A stretch of DNA of 49,358 nucleotides from CBCPMX01 sp965120355 (GTDB lineage: Bacteria > Bacillota > Clostridia > Oscillospirales > Oscillospiraceae), in assembly GCA_965120355.1 (NCBI GenBank), contig CBCPMX010000078.1, forward strand, positions 1 to 49,358, written 5' to 3'. Under the pieces are notes generated by a model. That model was not told the origin of the DNA. It did not search any database and was given only the letters and a program-made list of their open reading frames with translations. Shown here one piece after another: positions 7,108 to 16,620 of the stretch. The translations under genes were made by a program, and so were the position numbers. Position 1 is the first letter of the stretch; each line of letters opens with the position of its first letter.

Positions 7108-8186
7108 TTGCCTTTCTGATTCTGGCCGCTGTGATTGGGATTCCGATTTATCTGCGCTGGGAAAAGCGAATAGAAGCGGAAGAGCAGGCCATGCGGAAGC
7201 GCCGCGCCGCAGAGGCGGAGCGGCGGTATGCGGAGGAGCAGCGTCAAAAGAAATTGGAAAAGGCGGTGCAAGAAGCGGAAGACCGCGCCCGCAAAGAAGC
7301 GGAAGCCGGCGGCTATGGAGAATATTTTGATCTGCTGCAATATCTCCGAAAAACGCACCAGCCGGAGTATAAAATTGACTGGCTGTTAAAGTCATTGAAA
7401 ATGGGGCGGAAGCTTGATAACGGGGGAGAGTATGTTTACGAATCCATGAAAGAAAATCTTCCCTATTTCTGTGAAACGGCAGGGGAGTATAGTTTCTTTC
7501 ATGAGATGCCTGCGTCTATCATGGAGGGATGGGTTACTGACATTGTCAAAGTCATGACAGTTGCCTACAACGAAACATCCGGATATATGAGCCACACGGA
7601 CAAATTCTTGTTCTGGATGGACGCCTTGCAGAAGATGGCAGCACAAGGGAATCGGGAGGCCCAGGCGGCACTGTGCACTGAAACCGGGTATTCCTTTCTT
7701 ACAGAGGAACAGTTGGCGCAGAATAAAGCCCGCTATGAGCAGCGCCTTCGGGAAGACGCTGCTGCCGGAGATCCCTATGCCCAGCTGGCCGTGGGTCGCT
7801 GGCTATCCGGTAGATACTGGTCGCCTCAGGCGCAGAGCTTCTATGAAAAAGCAGCAGCGCAGGGCCTTACGGATGCGTGTTATTGGATGGCTGAGGCGGT
7901 TGCGTTCCCGTATGATGAGAATTCGCAGCAAAGGCCGCAGGAGGAACTGGAAGCGGCGAAACCGGTGGCCTGGGCGTATTATCTGCGCGGCGCGGAATAC
8001 AACCGGGGGCTGACCGCTGCGCACTGCCAGTGGTATGTGGCATATCACTATGAAGACGGAAAGGGCGTCCCGGTTGACTATAAGCTTGCTTTGTACTGGT
8101 ACCAAAAGGCGGCAGAAAATGGGCATCCATATGCAGACCGTGATGTGGAAAAAGTAAAAAGGAAACTCCTCCAAGTTTCCGGATGA
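7098..8186 (+). CDS. Membrane-anchored Sel1-like repeat protein
   Basis: The 362-residue protein starts with one hydrophobic segment (residues 2-20), then a highly charged coiled-coil region (about 22-70, rich in Ala, Glu, Arg and Lys). Helical repeats of the Sel1/TPR class follow; the clearest are AAAGDPYAQLAVGRWL, YEKAAAQGLTDACYWMA and YWYQKAAENGHPYA. Sel1 repeats mediate protein-protein contacts. The protein is likely tethered to the cytoplasmic membrane with its repeats in the cytosol. The start follows GGAAGGAGG with a 7-base spacer and lies inside the end of the CFI-box gene. No enzymatic motif is visible; the role is unknown. Confidence 0.8.
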   Translation: MGIIAFLILAAVIGIPIYLRWEKRIEAEEQAMRKRRAAEAERRYAEEQRQKKLEKAVQEAEDRARKEAEAGGYGEYFDLLQYLRKTHQPEYKIDWLLKSLKMGRKLDNGGEYVYESMKENLPYFCETAGEYSFFHEMPASIMEGWVTDIVKVMTVAYNETSGYMSHTDKFLFWMDALQKMAAQGNREAQAALCTETGYSFLTEEQLAQNKARYEQRLREDAAAGDPYAQLAVGRWLSGRYWSPQAQSFYEKAAAQGLTDACYWMAEAVAFPYDENSQQRPQEELEAAKPVAWAYYLRGAEYNRGLTAAHCQWYVAYHYEDGKGVPVDYKLALYWYQKAAENGHPYADRDVEKVKRKLLQVSG

Positions 8187-8190
8187 CAAT

Positions 8191-8227
8191 AGCCCCTGTG
8201 CATTGCCAAACGCAATGCACAGGGGCT
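8191..8227. terminator. Bidirectional terminator between the Sel1 gene and rnj
   Basis: AGCCCCTGTGCATTG (8191-8205) pairs perfectly with CAATGCACAGGGGCT (8213-8227) between convergent genes. A short T-rich stretch follows. Confidence 0.8.
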
Positions 8228-8236
8228 GTTTCTATT

Positions 8237-9895
8237 TCAGATCTCCATAATCACCGGCAGGATCATGGGGTTCCGCTTGGTTTTCTTGAACAGGTAGCTG
8301 GACAGGGCACTCTTGACATTGGCCTTGATGGTGGCCCAGTCGGTGATGCCGCTGTCGCAGCAGTTTTCCAGAGCGTCGTAGGCCAGGTTCCGCAGCTCTT
8401 CCATTAGGTTTTCCGACTCTTTGACATAGACAAAGCCGCGGGTGATAATATCCGGGCCGGAGATGATACTGCCATCCTCGCTGGACAGGCTCACCACCAC
8501 CACGATCATGCCGTCCTGGGCCAGGTGCTTCCGGTCCCGCAGGACCACGCTGCCCACATCTCCAACGCCGGTGCCGTCCACCAGTACCTTGCCGGAAGGC
8601 ACCGTGCCGGCCAGCCGGCAGCTCCGCGGGGTCAGTTCGATGACGCGGCCTACATCCGCGATGAGGATGTTCTTGGGATCCATGCCCATGGTCTGGGCCA
8701 GCTTTGCGTGGGTACGCAGATGACGCTGCTCACCATGGACCGGGATGAAGAACTTGGGCCGCACCAGAGCGTGCAGAATTTTCAGCTCTTCCTGGCAGGC
8801 GTGGCCGGAGGCGTGCAGATCCGCACTCTTGTCATAAATGACCTCGGCTCCCTTGCGGTACAGCTCGTTGATGACGTTGCCCACGGATTTCTCGTTGCCG
8901 GGGATGGCGGAGGCGGAGATCAGAATCCGGTCGCCGGGGCCGATTTCCACCTGACGGTGGCCGGTGAACGCCATGCGGTACAGGGCAGACATGTTTTCAC
9001 CCTGGGAGCCGGTGGTGACAATGACGACCTTGTCCTTGGGCAGGGACTTGATGGCGCTGATATCCACCAGAGTATGGGGCGGCACATCCAGATAGCCCAG
9101 CTCCGTGGAGACCTTCAAAATGTTCTCCATACTGCGGCCCGTCACCGCCACTTTGCGTCCGTACTTGTGGGCCACGGTGAGGATGGACTGAATCCGGTGG
9201 GCGTTGGAGGCAAAGGTGGTGACGATGATGCGCTGCTCACAGCCCCGGAACAGGCTGTCAAAGCTCTCATAGACCATCCGTTCCGAAGGAGAGTAGCCGC
9301 TGCGCTCCACGTTGGTGGAGTCGCACAGCAGCGCCAGAATGCCCTCGTTGCCCAGTTCGCCCAAACGCGTCAGGTCAATCATGCCGCCCTCTGCGGGGGT
9401 GGGGTCAATTTTGAAATCGCCGGTCATGAGCACCGTGCCCACGGGGGTACGGATGGCAAAGGCCACTGCGTCGGCGATGGAATGGTTCACATGGATCAGT
9501 TCCACATGGAAACATCCGGCCTTGACCACTTCTCCTGCCTCGTGGGTGATGAGCTTTACCTTGTCCAGCAGATTGTGTTCTGCCAGCTTCAACTCTACCA
9601 GGCCCGCGGTCAGGCGGGTAGCGTGGACCGGCACATTGAGCTGCCGCAGCACATAGGGCAGCGCGCCAATGTGATCCTCGTGGCCATGCGTCAGAAAGAT
9701 GCCGCGAACCTTGCTGCGGTGCTTGGTCAGATACGTCACGTCGGGGATGACCAGATCCACGCCGAACATGTCATCGTCGGGAAAGCCCAGGCCGCAGTCG
9801 ATCACAATGATGTCGTTTCCGTACTCCAGCGCCGTAATGTTCTTGCCGATCTCATTCAGACCGCCCAGAGGGATAATTTTCAGTTTTTCAGCCAA
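8237..9895 (-). CDS. rnj: Ribonuclease J
   Basis: The 552-residue metallo-beta-lactamase/beta-CASP nuclease degrades and matures RNA (endonuclease and 5'-3' exonuclease in Firmicutes). The metal site HGHEDH is at residues 70-75. GDFKID, DSTN, the beta-CASP segment and the C-terminal domain complete a normal-length RNase J. I place the start at the TTG at 9895, because AGGAG lies 9 bases upstream and the product then begins MAEKLKIIPLGG as in relatives. An upstream in-frame TTG at 9904 directly abuts that AGGAG. A stable hairpin in the leader (9921-9948) may influence its own decay. Confidence 0.95.
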   Translation of the reverse strand: MAEKLKIIPLGGLNEIGKNITALEYGNDIIVIDCGLGFPDDDMFGVDLVIPDVTYLTKHRSKVRGIFLTHGHEDHIGALPYVLRQLNVPVHATRLTAGLVELKLAEHNLLDKVKLITHEAGEVVKAGCFHVELIHVNHSIADAVAFAIRTPVGTVLMTGDFKIDPTPAEGGMIDLTRLGELGNEGILALLCDSTNVERSGYSPSERMVYESFDSLFRGCEQRIIVTTFASNAHRIQSILTVAHKYGRKVAVTGRSMENILKVSTELGYLDVPPHTLVDISAIKSLPKDKVVIVTTGSQGENMSALYRMAFTGHRQVEIGPGDRILISASAIPGNEKSVGNVINELYRKGAEVIYDKSADLHASGHACQEELKILHALVRPKFFIPVHGEQRHLRTHAKLAQTMGMDPKNILIADVGRVIELTPRSCRLAGTVPSGKVLVDGTGVGDVGSVVLRDRKHLAQDGMIVVVVSLSSEDGSIISGPDIITRGFVYVKESENLMEELRNLAYDALENCCDSGITDWATIKANVKSALSSYLFKKTKRNPMILPVIMEI

Positions 9896-10819
9896 ATTTA
9901 ACAACTCCTACTACTTTGGCCGCAAGAGGTGGCTTAAACCTCCTTGCGCACCTTTATTTTTCATACACAAAGCACAGACGTACCCTCCGGTCAAACCACA
10001 GCATCTAAAGTTAACAAGATATTCCATGCCGCTAAATGGCTGCACAAAATCACCACACGCGAGTTTTCACACACAGCCCCGTCACGCTGTCTGTCAAACA
10101 TCGCCCGCAGCACAGATCTATGGCCTATCTGAAAAATTCACAGCACCGTCTTTGAAAACGCCGCCTGTTACATTGCCGCGCACCTGCAATACTTCCGGTA
10201 TTGCGGCTTTGCGCGCAGGTCTGGATTTTCAGAGAATGGTCCGGCGCGTGGAATGGTTCAGAGATTTCCATTGGGGGAAAGCGGATCAGATCGACATGGC
10301 TGTGGGCGGACAGTAAGCCCAACTGTATCGGGCAAAAAGCGTGAAATGTGGAATCGATCCAGCATTCCGCCACAGTGCAGGGCTCGATGAGAGCCAATTA
10401 TTTCCGTGCGCAGCGTTCGCCAAGTATTCAGAATGCCCCCTGAAATCTCCGGGTCAGAATCTATTGCAGTACATCCGTACATCTGTCAACAAAAATCGTG
10501 CCTGGAAATCGCGTCGGAACGGTGCGCAGGTTCCGCAGAACCGCTGCGCATACTGGGAAAAGCCGTTCCCTCCGGCACATTTACAATTCAGTATAACATA
10601 AACTTTGCAAAAAGTATACCCTTTATTTTTCATGGCCCTTCGCCGCAATCTGACAGGCTGGCGGCGGGCGCACAATTTCATGCAACAATTTTCGTTCTTA
10701 TGTTGTCTTTAGGTTGTTTTTTTGGTACAATGTTTTATTATCAAGGTGTATGAAAGTGGCCTGTGGCAACGTACCTTGCCTGTGGCATGGCCGCTTTTTG
10801 CGCAAAGGGGCTGACGTGT
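9896..10819. other. Gene-less 0.9 kb between rnj and gdpP
   Basis: No frame here has a ribosome binding site plus family-like protein. The base composition is less GC-rich than the flanks. Visible structures are a hairpin in the rnj leader (9921-9930 with 9938-9948), another centred on CAATAC-TTCCG-GTATTG near 10190-10206, and the gdpP promoter at 10703-10731. It may hold an unrecognised RNA or be decayed sequence; I see nothing that decides. Confidence 0.5.
10703..10731 (+). promoter_or_regulatory. Promoter of the gdpP-rplI-dnaB operon
   Basis: TTGTCT (10703-10708) and TACAAT (10726-10731) are 17 bases apart, about 90 bases before the chosen gdpP start. Confidence 0.6.
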
Positions 10820-12805
10820 TTGAATAAAAAAATGGCCCGCCTGCTGCAGCCCAGTATGGCTCTGTATTTTGTCATCCTGCTGCTCTTCTCCGCAGGGGCG
10901 CTGCTGCTGCGGATGTATTATCTGGCCGCAGCGGAGTTTGGTATCACCGTGATCTTGTTTATTTATTTCCGCATCAGCAATCACCGGCGCCGGCGGGACA
11001 TTATCCAGTATATTCAGAACACCACCTATTCCATTGACACCGCCTCCAAGGATTCGCCGCTGAGTATCCCGCTGCCTATGGCTGTCCTGAAAATGGACAA
11101 CTGCGAGGTAATTTGGGCAAACGATTTGTTTTTGCAGATGACCGGCGGACGGGAGCGGCTGTTTGAACTGCACATCTCCGATGTGTTTCCCAACTTCTCC
11201 GTCACCTGGCTGACGGAGGGCAAGACCGAGGCGCCTGCGGACCTGGTGGTGGACAACCACCGCTACCGGGTCTATGGCAATCTGGTCCATTCCACGGAGG
11301 GCGACGCGCTGCTGCCGTTGTCCATCATCTATCTGGTGGATGTTACAGACTTGCTCAATGCCCGGGACGAATATTTTGCCTCCCGTCCAGTGGTCTGCAC
11401 GATCCTGGTGGACAATTATGACGAGCTGACCAATAATTTGACGGACAACAATATCTCCACGCTGGATGCGGCGCTCAACGCCAAGATCACGGAATGGGCC
11501 GGCGACGTGGGCGGTATTTTACGAAAGGTGGAGCGAAATCGATATCTCTTTGTCTTTGAGAACCGGTATCTGGCGCAGTTTGTCGATGGAAAGTTTTCTC
11601 TGCTGGATACCATTCGTGAGGTGACGAATCCTGCCGGCGTCCCTGCCACGGTCACCTTGGGCATCGGCAAGGACGGCGACAGCCTCCTGGAGAACTACAA
11701 CTTTGCTGCCCTGAGTGTGGAGATGTCGCTGTCCCGCGGCGGCGACCAAGCCGTCATCAAGGACAAGGTCAACTTCTCTTTCTTCGGCGGACGCGCAAAG
11801 GAGACGGAGCGCCGCACCAAGGTGAAATCCCGCGTTGTGGCCAGTTCTCTTTCGGAATTGATTGCCCAATCCAGCTATATCTTTATTATGGGTCACAAAA
11901 ATGCCGACATTGATGCCGTGGGCGCTGCCGCCGGTGTCCAGTGTATTTGCCGCAAAAAAGGGAAAAAAGCCTATATCGTCATCGATCTGGAGCACAATGC
12001 CGCTGGCAGTTTGCTGCAAAAGCTGATGGCCCAGCAGGAATATGCCGACTGCTTCATTTCACCGCAGGAGGCCATGCTGCTGGCGGATCCTCAGAGCCTT
12101 TTGATTGTGGTGGACACCAATCGCCCTGATCAGGTGGAGTCCAAACCGCTTTTGGAGAGTATGCTTCGGGTGGCTGTTATCGACCACCACCGCCGTGCCG
12201 CCGACTATATCGAAAACGTGGCGCTCAATTTCCACGAGCCGTTTGCCTCCTCTGCCGCAGAGCTGGTAACCGAGCTGTTGCAGTATGCCGTGGATACTCA
12301 GGATATTCGCCTGTTCGAGGCGGAGGCGCTGCTGGCTGGCATCGTTCTTGACACCAAGAATTTCAGTGTCCGCACCGGCAGCCGCACCTTTGAAGCTGCT
12401 GCGTTTCTGCGCCGCTGCGGCGCGGATACCGTGGAAGTGAAAAAGCTGTTCCAGAACGACCTGAATCACACGGTGGCCCGCTACCGCATCATTCAGGCCG
12501 CCAGGATGTACCGGGGTGAGATTGCCATTGCGGCGCTGGACTATACTTCCGACCGGACTACTGCGGCCCAGGCTGCCGATGAGTTGTTAAATATTCAGGG
12601 AATCCAGACCTCCTTTGTACTCTATCCTGACGGCGACCGGGTGATTATTTCCGCCCGCTCCATTGGCGACGCCAATGTGCAGATGATTCTCGAGCCCTTA
12701 GGCGGCGGCGGCAACGCCGCCACTGCCGGTGCGCAGGTGCCCAGGGATCTGCGCACGGTTTTGACGGAGCTGGTGCAGTCCATTGACCGCTATTATCAGG
12801 CGTAG
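10820..12805 (+). CDS. gdpP: Cyclic-di-AMP phosphodiesterase GdpP
   Basis: The 661-residue membrane enzyme hydrolyses c-di-AMP and so helps set potassium and cell-wall homeostasis. Two transmembrane segments (about residues 13-50) lead to a PAS-like region, a degenerate GGDEF domain and a C-terminal DHH/DHHA1 phosphodiesterase. Its metal motifs GHKNADID (residues 358-365) and DHH (455-457) are intact. The TTG at 10820 is favoured because AAAGGGG lies 9 bases upstream and family proteins begin near MNKK; an ATG at 10832 is an alternative. Gene order gdpP-rplI-dnaB is the usual Firmicutes one. Confidence 0.93.
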   Translation: MNKKMARLLQPSMALYFVILLLFSAGALLLRMYYLAAAEFGITVILFIYFRISNHRRRRDIIQYIQNTTYSIDTASKDSPLSIPLPMAVLKMDNCEVIWANDLFLQMTGGRERLFELHISDVFPNFSVTWLTEGKTEAPADLVVDNHRYRVYGNLVHSTEGDALLPLSIIYLVDVTDLLNARDEYFASRPVVCTILVDNYDELTNNLTDNNISTLDAALNAKITEWAGDVGGILRKVERNRYLFVFENRYLAQFVDGKFSLLDTIREVTNPAGVPATVTLGIGKDGDSLLENYNFAALSVEMSLSRGGDQAVIKDKVNFSFFGGRAKETERRTKVKSRVVASSLSELIAQSSYIFIMGHKNADIDAVGAAAGVQCICRKKGKKAYIVIDLEHNAAGSLLQKLMAQQEYADCFISPQEAMLLADPQSLLIVVDTNRPDQVESKPLLESMLRVAVIDHHRRAADYIENVALNFHEPFASSAAELVTELLQYAVDTQDIRLFEAEALLAGIVLDTKNFSVRTGSRTFEAAAFLRRCGADTVEVKKLFQNDLNHTVARYRIIQAARMYRGEIAIAALDYTSDRTTAAQAADELLNIQGIQTSFVLYPDGDRVIISARSIGDANVQMILEPLGGGGNAATAGAQVPRDLRTVLTELVQSIDRYYQA

Positions 12806-12878
12806 TCTGGCGGCAAAGGCGGCCGGAACCGCTGCCCCGCACAAATCTATCAATCCCCCGTAAAGGAGACGATATACC

Positions 12879-13325
12879 ATGAAAGTGATTTTACAGCAAG
12901 ACGTCCGTGGTCAGGGCAAGAAAGGCCAACTGCTGGATGTGTCCGATGGCTATGCCCGCAATTACCTCCTGCCCCGCAAGCTGGCAGTGGAGGCTACCGC
13001 TGACAATATCAACACCATGAAGATGAACGACAAGGCCAAGGCGGAGCAGCAGGCCCGCGATAAGGCTGCCGCCCAGGCTACTGCGGACCGGCTGAAGGAA
13101 GTCAAAGTCACCATTGCCGCCAAGGCCGGCAGCGGCGGCCGCCTGTTTGGCGCTGTGACCACCGCCGAGGTCTCTGACGCACTGAAAACGCAGCAGCACA
13201 TGATCATTGACAAGAAGAAAATTGTCATTGACGAGCCCATTAAAAATGTGGGAACCTATCACCTCAAGTGCAAATTGGGTTTTGAAATCACCGGCACACT
13301 GCTGGTGGAGATTGTACCTGCCTGA
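12879..13325 (+). CDS. rplI: 50S ribosomal protein L9
   Basis: The 148-residue protein has the L9 N-terminal signature (MKVILQQDVRGQGKKGQ, then DGYARNYLLPR), the long connecting helix rich in Lys and Ala, and the C-terminal domain with GRLFGAVTTAEV. It binds 23S rRNA at the base of the L1 stalk. AAAGGAG precedes the ATG, and the gene sits between gdpP and dnaB as in many Firmicutes. Confidence 0.97.
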   Translation: MKVILQQDVRGQGKKGQLLDVSDGYARNYLLPRKLAVEATADNINTMKMNDKAKAEQQARDKAAAQATADRLKEVKVTIAAKAGSGGRLFGAVTTAEVSDALKTQQHMIIDKKKIVIDEPIKNVGTYHLKCKLGFEITGTLLVEIVPA

Positions 13326-13373
13326 GTCTGCCTGTTCAGACTCCGTTACCACATGCAGGGGAGGTGAGCGTCC

Positions 13374-14714
13374 ATGGATGAACTTCTGGCCAGGCAAATG
13401 CCCCATTCGCTGGAGGCGGAGCAGTCTGTGCTGGGGTCCATGCTCATTGACAGCCGGTGCGTGCCTGACGTCATTGGGATTTTGAAGCCGGCGGATTTCT
13501 ATCTGGAACAGAACCGGGAGATTTTTGAGACCATCTATACCATGTTCAACTTCTCCCAGGTCATCGATCCGGTGACGGTGATTGACCAGATGAAGCTGCG
13601 GGGCGTTTTCTCTGAGGAAAGCACCGTCAACTACATTATGCAGCTCATGGACATCACGCCCACTGCTGCCAACGTCAAAGAATACGCCCAGATTGTCCGG
13701 GATAAAGCGTTGCTCCGGGATCTGGCACAGACTGCCGCTGATATTACGGAGACAGTTTATGCGGGGCAGGGGTCTGCCAGCGAAGTGCTGGAGGCTGCGG
13801 AGAAAAAGATCTACGCCCTGCGCAACGACCGCAGCAGCCAGGAGTTGGAACCCATCAGCTCTATCCTCCTGGATGTCTATGACCGGCTGTCAGAACTGGC
13901 CCAGTCCGGGTCCGATATCCCCGGCCTGTCCACGGGCCTGCGGGATCTGGATAAAAAAATTGCCGGTCTGAACAAATCGGATCTTTTGCTGATTGCGGCC
14001 CGTCCCGGTATGGGCAAATCCTCTATCGCGCTGAACATCGCCCTGTCCGTGGCCAAGAATACAAAAAAAACCGTAGTTATCTTCAACCTGGAAATGTCCA
14101 AGCTGCAGCTGGCCATGCGCCTGTTATCCACAGAGAGTTTTGTGGACAATCAGAAGCTGTTGACCGGTAAGCTGACCGAAGACGAATGGACCAGGATTGG
14201 CATTGCCTCGTCGGCTCTGTCGCAGACGAACATCCGTATTGACGACAATCCGTCTATCACCGTGGCGGAGATGAATGCCAAATGCCGGCGGGTAGAGGAT
14301 CTGGGACTGGTTATAATAGACTATCTGCAGCTGATGACTTCTGCCGGCGGCACGTCCTCTGCCGGCGCCAACCGGACGACCATTGTGGGCGAAATCTCCC
14401 GCGCCTTGAAAATCATGGCCAAGGAGCTGAACGTCCCCGTGATCTGCCTGAGTCAGCTTTCCCGTGCCAACGAGAGCCGGACGGATAAGCGTCCGATTCT
14501 GTCGGACCTGCGTGAATCCGGCGCCATTGAGCAGGATGCCGACTCAGTCATGTTCATTTACCGTGACGACTATTACAACGAAAATTCGGAGGAAAAGAAT
14601 ATTGCCGAAATCATCATCGCCAAAAACCGGCATGGCGAGACCGGCACCGTCAAAGTCCAGTGGCTGCCCCAGTACACCACCTTCTCCGACATGGAGTGGC
14701 GGCATTCCGAATGA
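13374..14714 (+). CDS. dnaB: Replicative DNA helicase DnaB
   Basis: The 446-residue hexameric helicase unwinds DNA at the replication fork. The N-terminal domain (PHSLEAEQSVLGSMLID) is followed by the RecA-like motor with Walker A ARPGMGKSS (about residues 209-217), Walker B VIIDYLQLM and the arginine-rich SDLRESGAIEQDAD segment. Length is normal and no intein is present. GGGGAGGTGAG lies before the ATG. tilS begins at the next bases, so the genes are probably cotranscribed. Confidence 0.97.
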   Translation: MDELLARQMPHSLEAEQSVLGSMLIDSRCVPDVIGILKPADFYLEQNREIFETIYTMFNFSQVIDPVTVIDQMKLRGVFSEESTVNYIMQLMDITPTAANVKEYAQIVRDKALLRDLAQTAADITETVYAGQGSASEVLEAAEKKIYALRNDRSSQELEPISSILLDVYDRLSELAQSGSDIPGLSTGLRDLDKKIAGLNKSDLLLIAARPGMGKSSIALNIALSVAKNTKKTVVIFNLEMSKLQLAMRLLSTESFVDNQKLLTGKLTEDEWTRIGIASSALSQTNIRIDDNPSITVAEMNAKCRRVEDLGLVIIDYLQLMTSAGGTSSAGANRTTIVGEISRALKIMAKELNVPVICLSQLSRANESRTDKRPILSDLRESGAIEQDADSVMFIYRDDYYNENSEEKNIAEIIIAKNRHGETGTVKVQWLPQYTTFSDMEWRHSE

Positions 14715-14715
14715 G

Positions 14716-16026
14716 GTGCTGACCTGGTGCCGGGAACAGGAGCTGTTCACCCCCGGCGACCGGGTTTTATGCGCGGTGTCCGGCGGCATGGACTCCATGG
14801 CCCTGCTGGATCTGCTGGTTCTGTTGGCGCCGGAGCTGGGAATTACTGTGTCTGCCGCCCATTTTCATCATGGGCTGCGGGGGCAGGAGGCGGACCGGGA
14901 CGCAGCGTTTGTGGCGGAATACTGCGCGCGATGTGGAATCCCCTTTCAGTGCGGCCATGGGCAGACTGCCCGCCGCGCCGCCGAACAGGGGGAAAGTGTG
15001 GAACAGGCCGCCCGCGCCCTGCGCTATGCCTTTCTCAGAGAGGCTGCTGCTGGCGGCCCCATTGCCACGGCGCACACCGCCGATGACCACGCGGAGACGA
15101 TTTTGATCAATCTGGTGCGTGGCACTGGCCTGCGGGGGCTGTGTGGTATCCCGCCGAAACAGGACGGGGTGGTGCGGCCCATCCTCTGCCTGGACCGGAC
15201 TCAGGTACGCGCATGGATGGCGGCCCGGAATCTGCCCCATGTGGAGGATTCCTCCAACCAAAGCCGGGCCTATCTGCGCAACCGGCTGCGGCAGACTGTA
15301 CTGCCGGGGCTTGCCGCCGAAGCGCCGTCCTTTTCTAAAAATCTGCTGGCCCAGTCTTTGCCGCTGCGGCAGGATGCGGATCTTTTGGACCGGCAGGGAT
15401 TGGCGCTGCTGCAGCGGGCCGAAAGCGCCTCCGGCCTTCAGATTCCGGTTCTGCTGGACGCGGAAACGCCGGTGACGGCCCGGGCCATCCTGTTCTGGCT
15501 CCGGCAAAACGGGGTGCGGGATCCCGGCCAGGTCCATGTGGAGGCTGTCTGCGGCCTGTGTGGGAGTCTCGACGGCTCGGCGCAGCTGGACTTGCCCGGC
15601 AGTGTCACGATCCTGCGGTCTTATGACAGGCTGATGGTGCTGCCGGACCCGGAACCCCGGCCCGAAACGCAGACGCTCCCCGTACCGGGCTGCATACACT
15701 GGGGGCCTTGGCGGATTGAAGCGGCGTTGCTTGACCAATGGGACGGCGAAAGTGTCCCGGATACTTGGTTTGTGTCTCTGCCGGACGGCCCGCTGACCGT
15801 CCGCAGCCGGCAGTGCGGCGACAAGCTGCGGCTCCCCGGCGGCAGGAAACGCCTGAACCGTCTGATGATTGACCGCAAAATTCCCGTTCATCTGCGGGAT
15901 ACTGTACCGGTACTGAGCTGTGCAGACGAAATTGTCGGCGTTGCCCTGTTGGGAGCCGACGCCGGCCGCGCGGCTGTTCCCGGGCAGCCTGCGCTGCGCA
16001 TCCACATCACGAAAGAAAGAGAGTGA
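14716..16026 (+). CDS. tilS: tRNA(Ile)-lysidine synthase
   Basis: The roughly 436-residue enzyme converts the wobble C of the minor tRNA-Ile to lysidine using ATP and lysine, so that AUA is read as Ile. The PP-loop motif SGGMDS is at residues 22-27. HHGLRG, TAHTADDHAET and the C-terminal tRNA-binding domains follow. The start is uncertain: the GTG at 14716 gives the usual short lead before the PP-loop and directly follows the dnaB stop, but its ribosome binding site is weak. The frame is open far upstream inside dnaB, where it is not believable as coding. Confidence 0.92.
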   Translation: MLTWCREQELFTPGDRVLCAVSGGMDSMALLDLLVLLAPELGITVSAAHFHHGLRGQEADRDAAFVAEYCARCGIPFQCGHGQTARRAAEQGESVEQAARALRYAFLREAAAGGPIATAHTADDHAETILINLVRGTGLRGLCGIPPKQDGVVRPILCLDRTQVRAWMAARNLPHVEDSSNQSRAYLRNRLRQTVLPGLAAEAPSFSKNLLAQSLPLRQDADLLDRQGLALLQRAESASGLQIPVLLDAETPVTARAILFWLRQNGVRDPGQVHVEAVCGLCGSLDGSAQLDLPGSVTILRSYDRLMVLPDPEPRPETQTLPVPGCIHWGPWRIEAALLDQWDGESVPDTWFVSLPDGPLTVRSRQCGDKLRLPGGRKRLNRLMIDRKIPVHLRDTVPVLSCADEIVGVALLGADAGRAAVPGQPALRIHITKERE

Positions 16027-16032
16027 GATACT

Positions 16033-16584
16033 ATGAATTCCAGTATGCACGACGATATCCAGGAGATTCTTCTGACCGAACAGCAGCTGCAGCTGCGTGT
16101 GCTTCAGCTGGCCCACGAAATTCGCCGGGACTATATGGACAAAGAGCCGCTGATTATCGGCGTTCTGCGCGGCTCCTTCATTTTCATGGCCGACCTGGTG
16201 CGGCAGATTGACATGCCTTTACGCCTGGACTTTATTACTGCGTCCTCCTATGGCGCCAAATCCACTTCCTCCGGCACGATTACATTGAAAAAGGAAATGG
16301 ATCTGGATGTGGCGGGCCGCCATGTCATTGTGGTGGAGGATATTCTCGACACTGGAAACACCCTGCATTTCCTGGTGGATCTGATCAAACAGAAACGTCC
16401 CGCCTCCGTGGAGATCTGCACACTGCTGGATAAACCCTCCCGCCGGGAGGTGGCGGTGGATGCGAAGTACATCGGTTTTACGGTGCCAAACCACTTTGTG
16501 GTGGGGTATGGACTCGATTACGACGACAAATACCGCAGCCTGCCGTATATCGGCATCTTAAAGCCCTCTGTGTATACCGACTGA
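16033..16584 (+). CDS. hpt: Hypoxanthine phosphoribosyltransferase
   Basis: The 183-residue purine-salvage enzyme makes IMP or GMP from hypoxanthine or guanine and PRPP. The PRPP-binding motif VVEDILDTGNTL lies around residue 100-112, and the flexible-loop SSYG and the C-terminal GYGLDYDDKYR are typical. GAAAGAAAGAGAG precedes the ATG, six bases after the tilS stop. The order tilS-hpt-ftsH is the standard Firmicutes operon. Confidence 0.96.
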   Translation: MNSSMHDDIQEILLTEQQLQLRVLQLAHEIRRDYMDKEPLIIGVLRGSFIFMADLVRQIDMPLRLDFITASSYGAKSTSSGTITLKKEMDLDVAGRHVIVVEDILDTGNTLHFLVDLIKQKRPASVEICTLLDKPSRREVAVDAKYIGFTVPNHFVVGYGLDYDDKYRSLPYIGILKPSVYTD

Positions 16585-16620
16585 GCCCTGCGGCCCGGCC
16601 GATAAAGGATGTGACCTTTT

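Noticed and set aside
14464..14715. Upstream extension of tilS into dnaB
   Set aside because: These 84 codons are Pro/Ser/Thr-rich, out of frame with DnaB, and absent from TilS proteins; the short GTG start is more reasonable.
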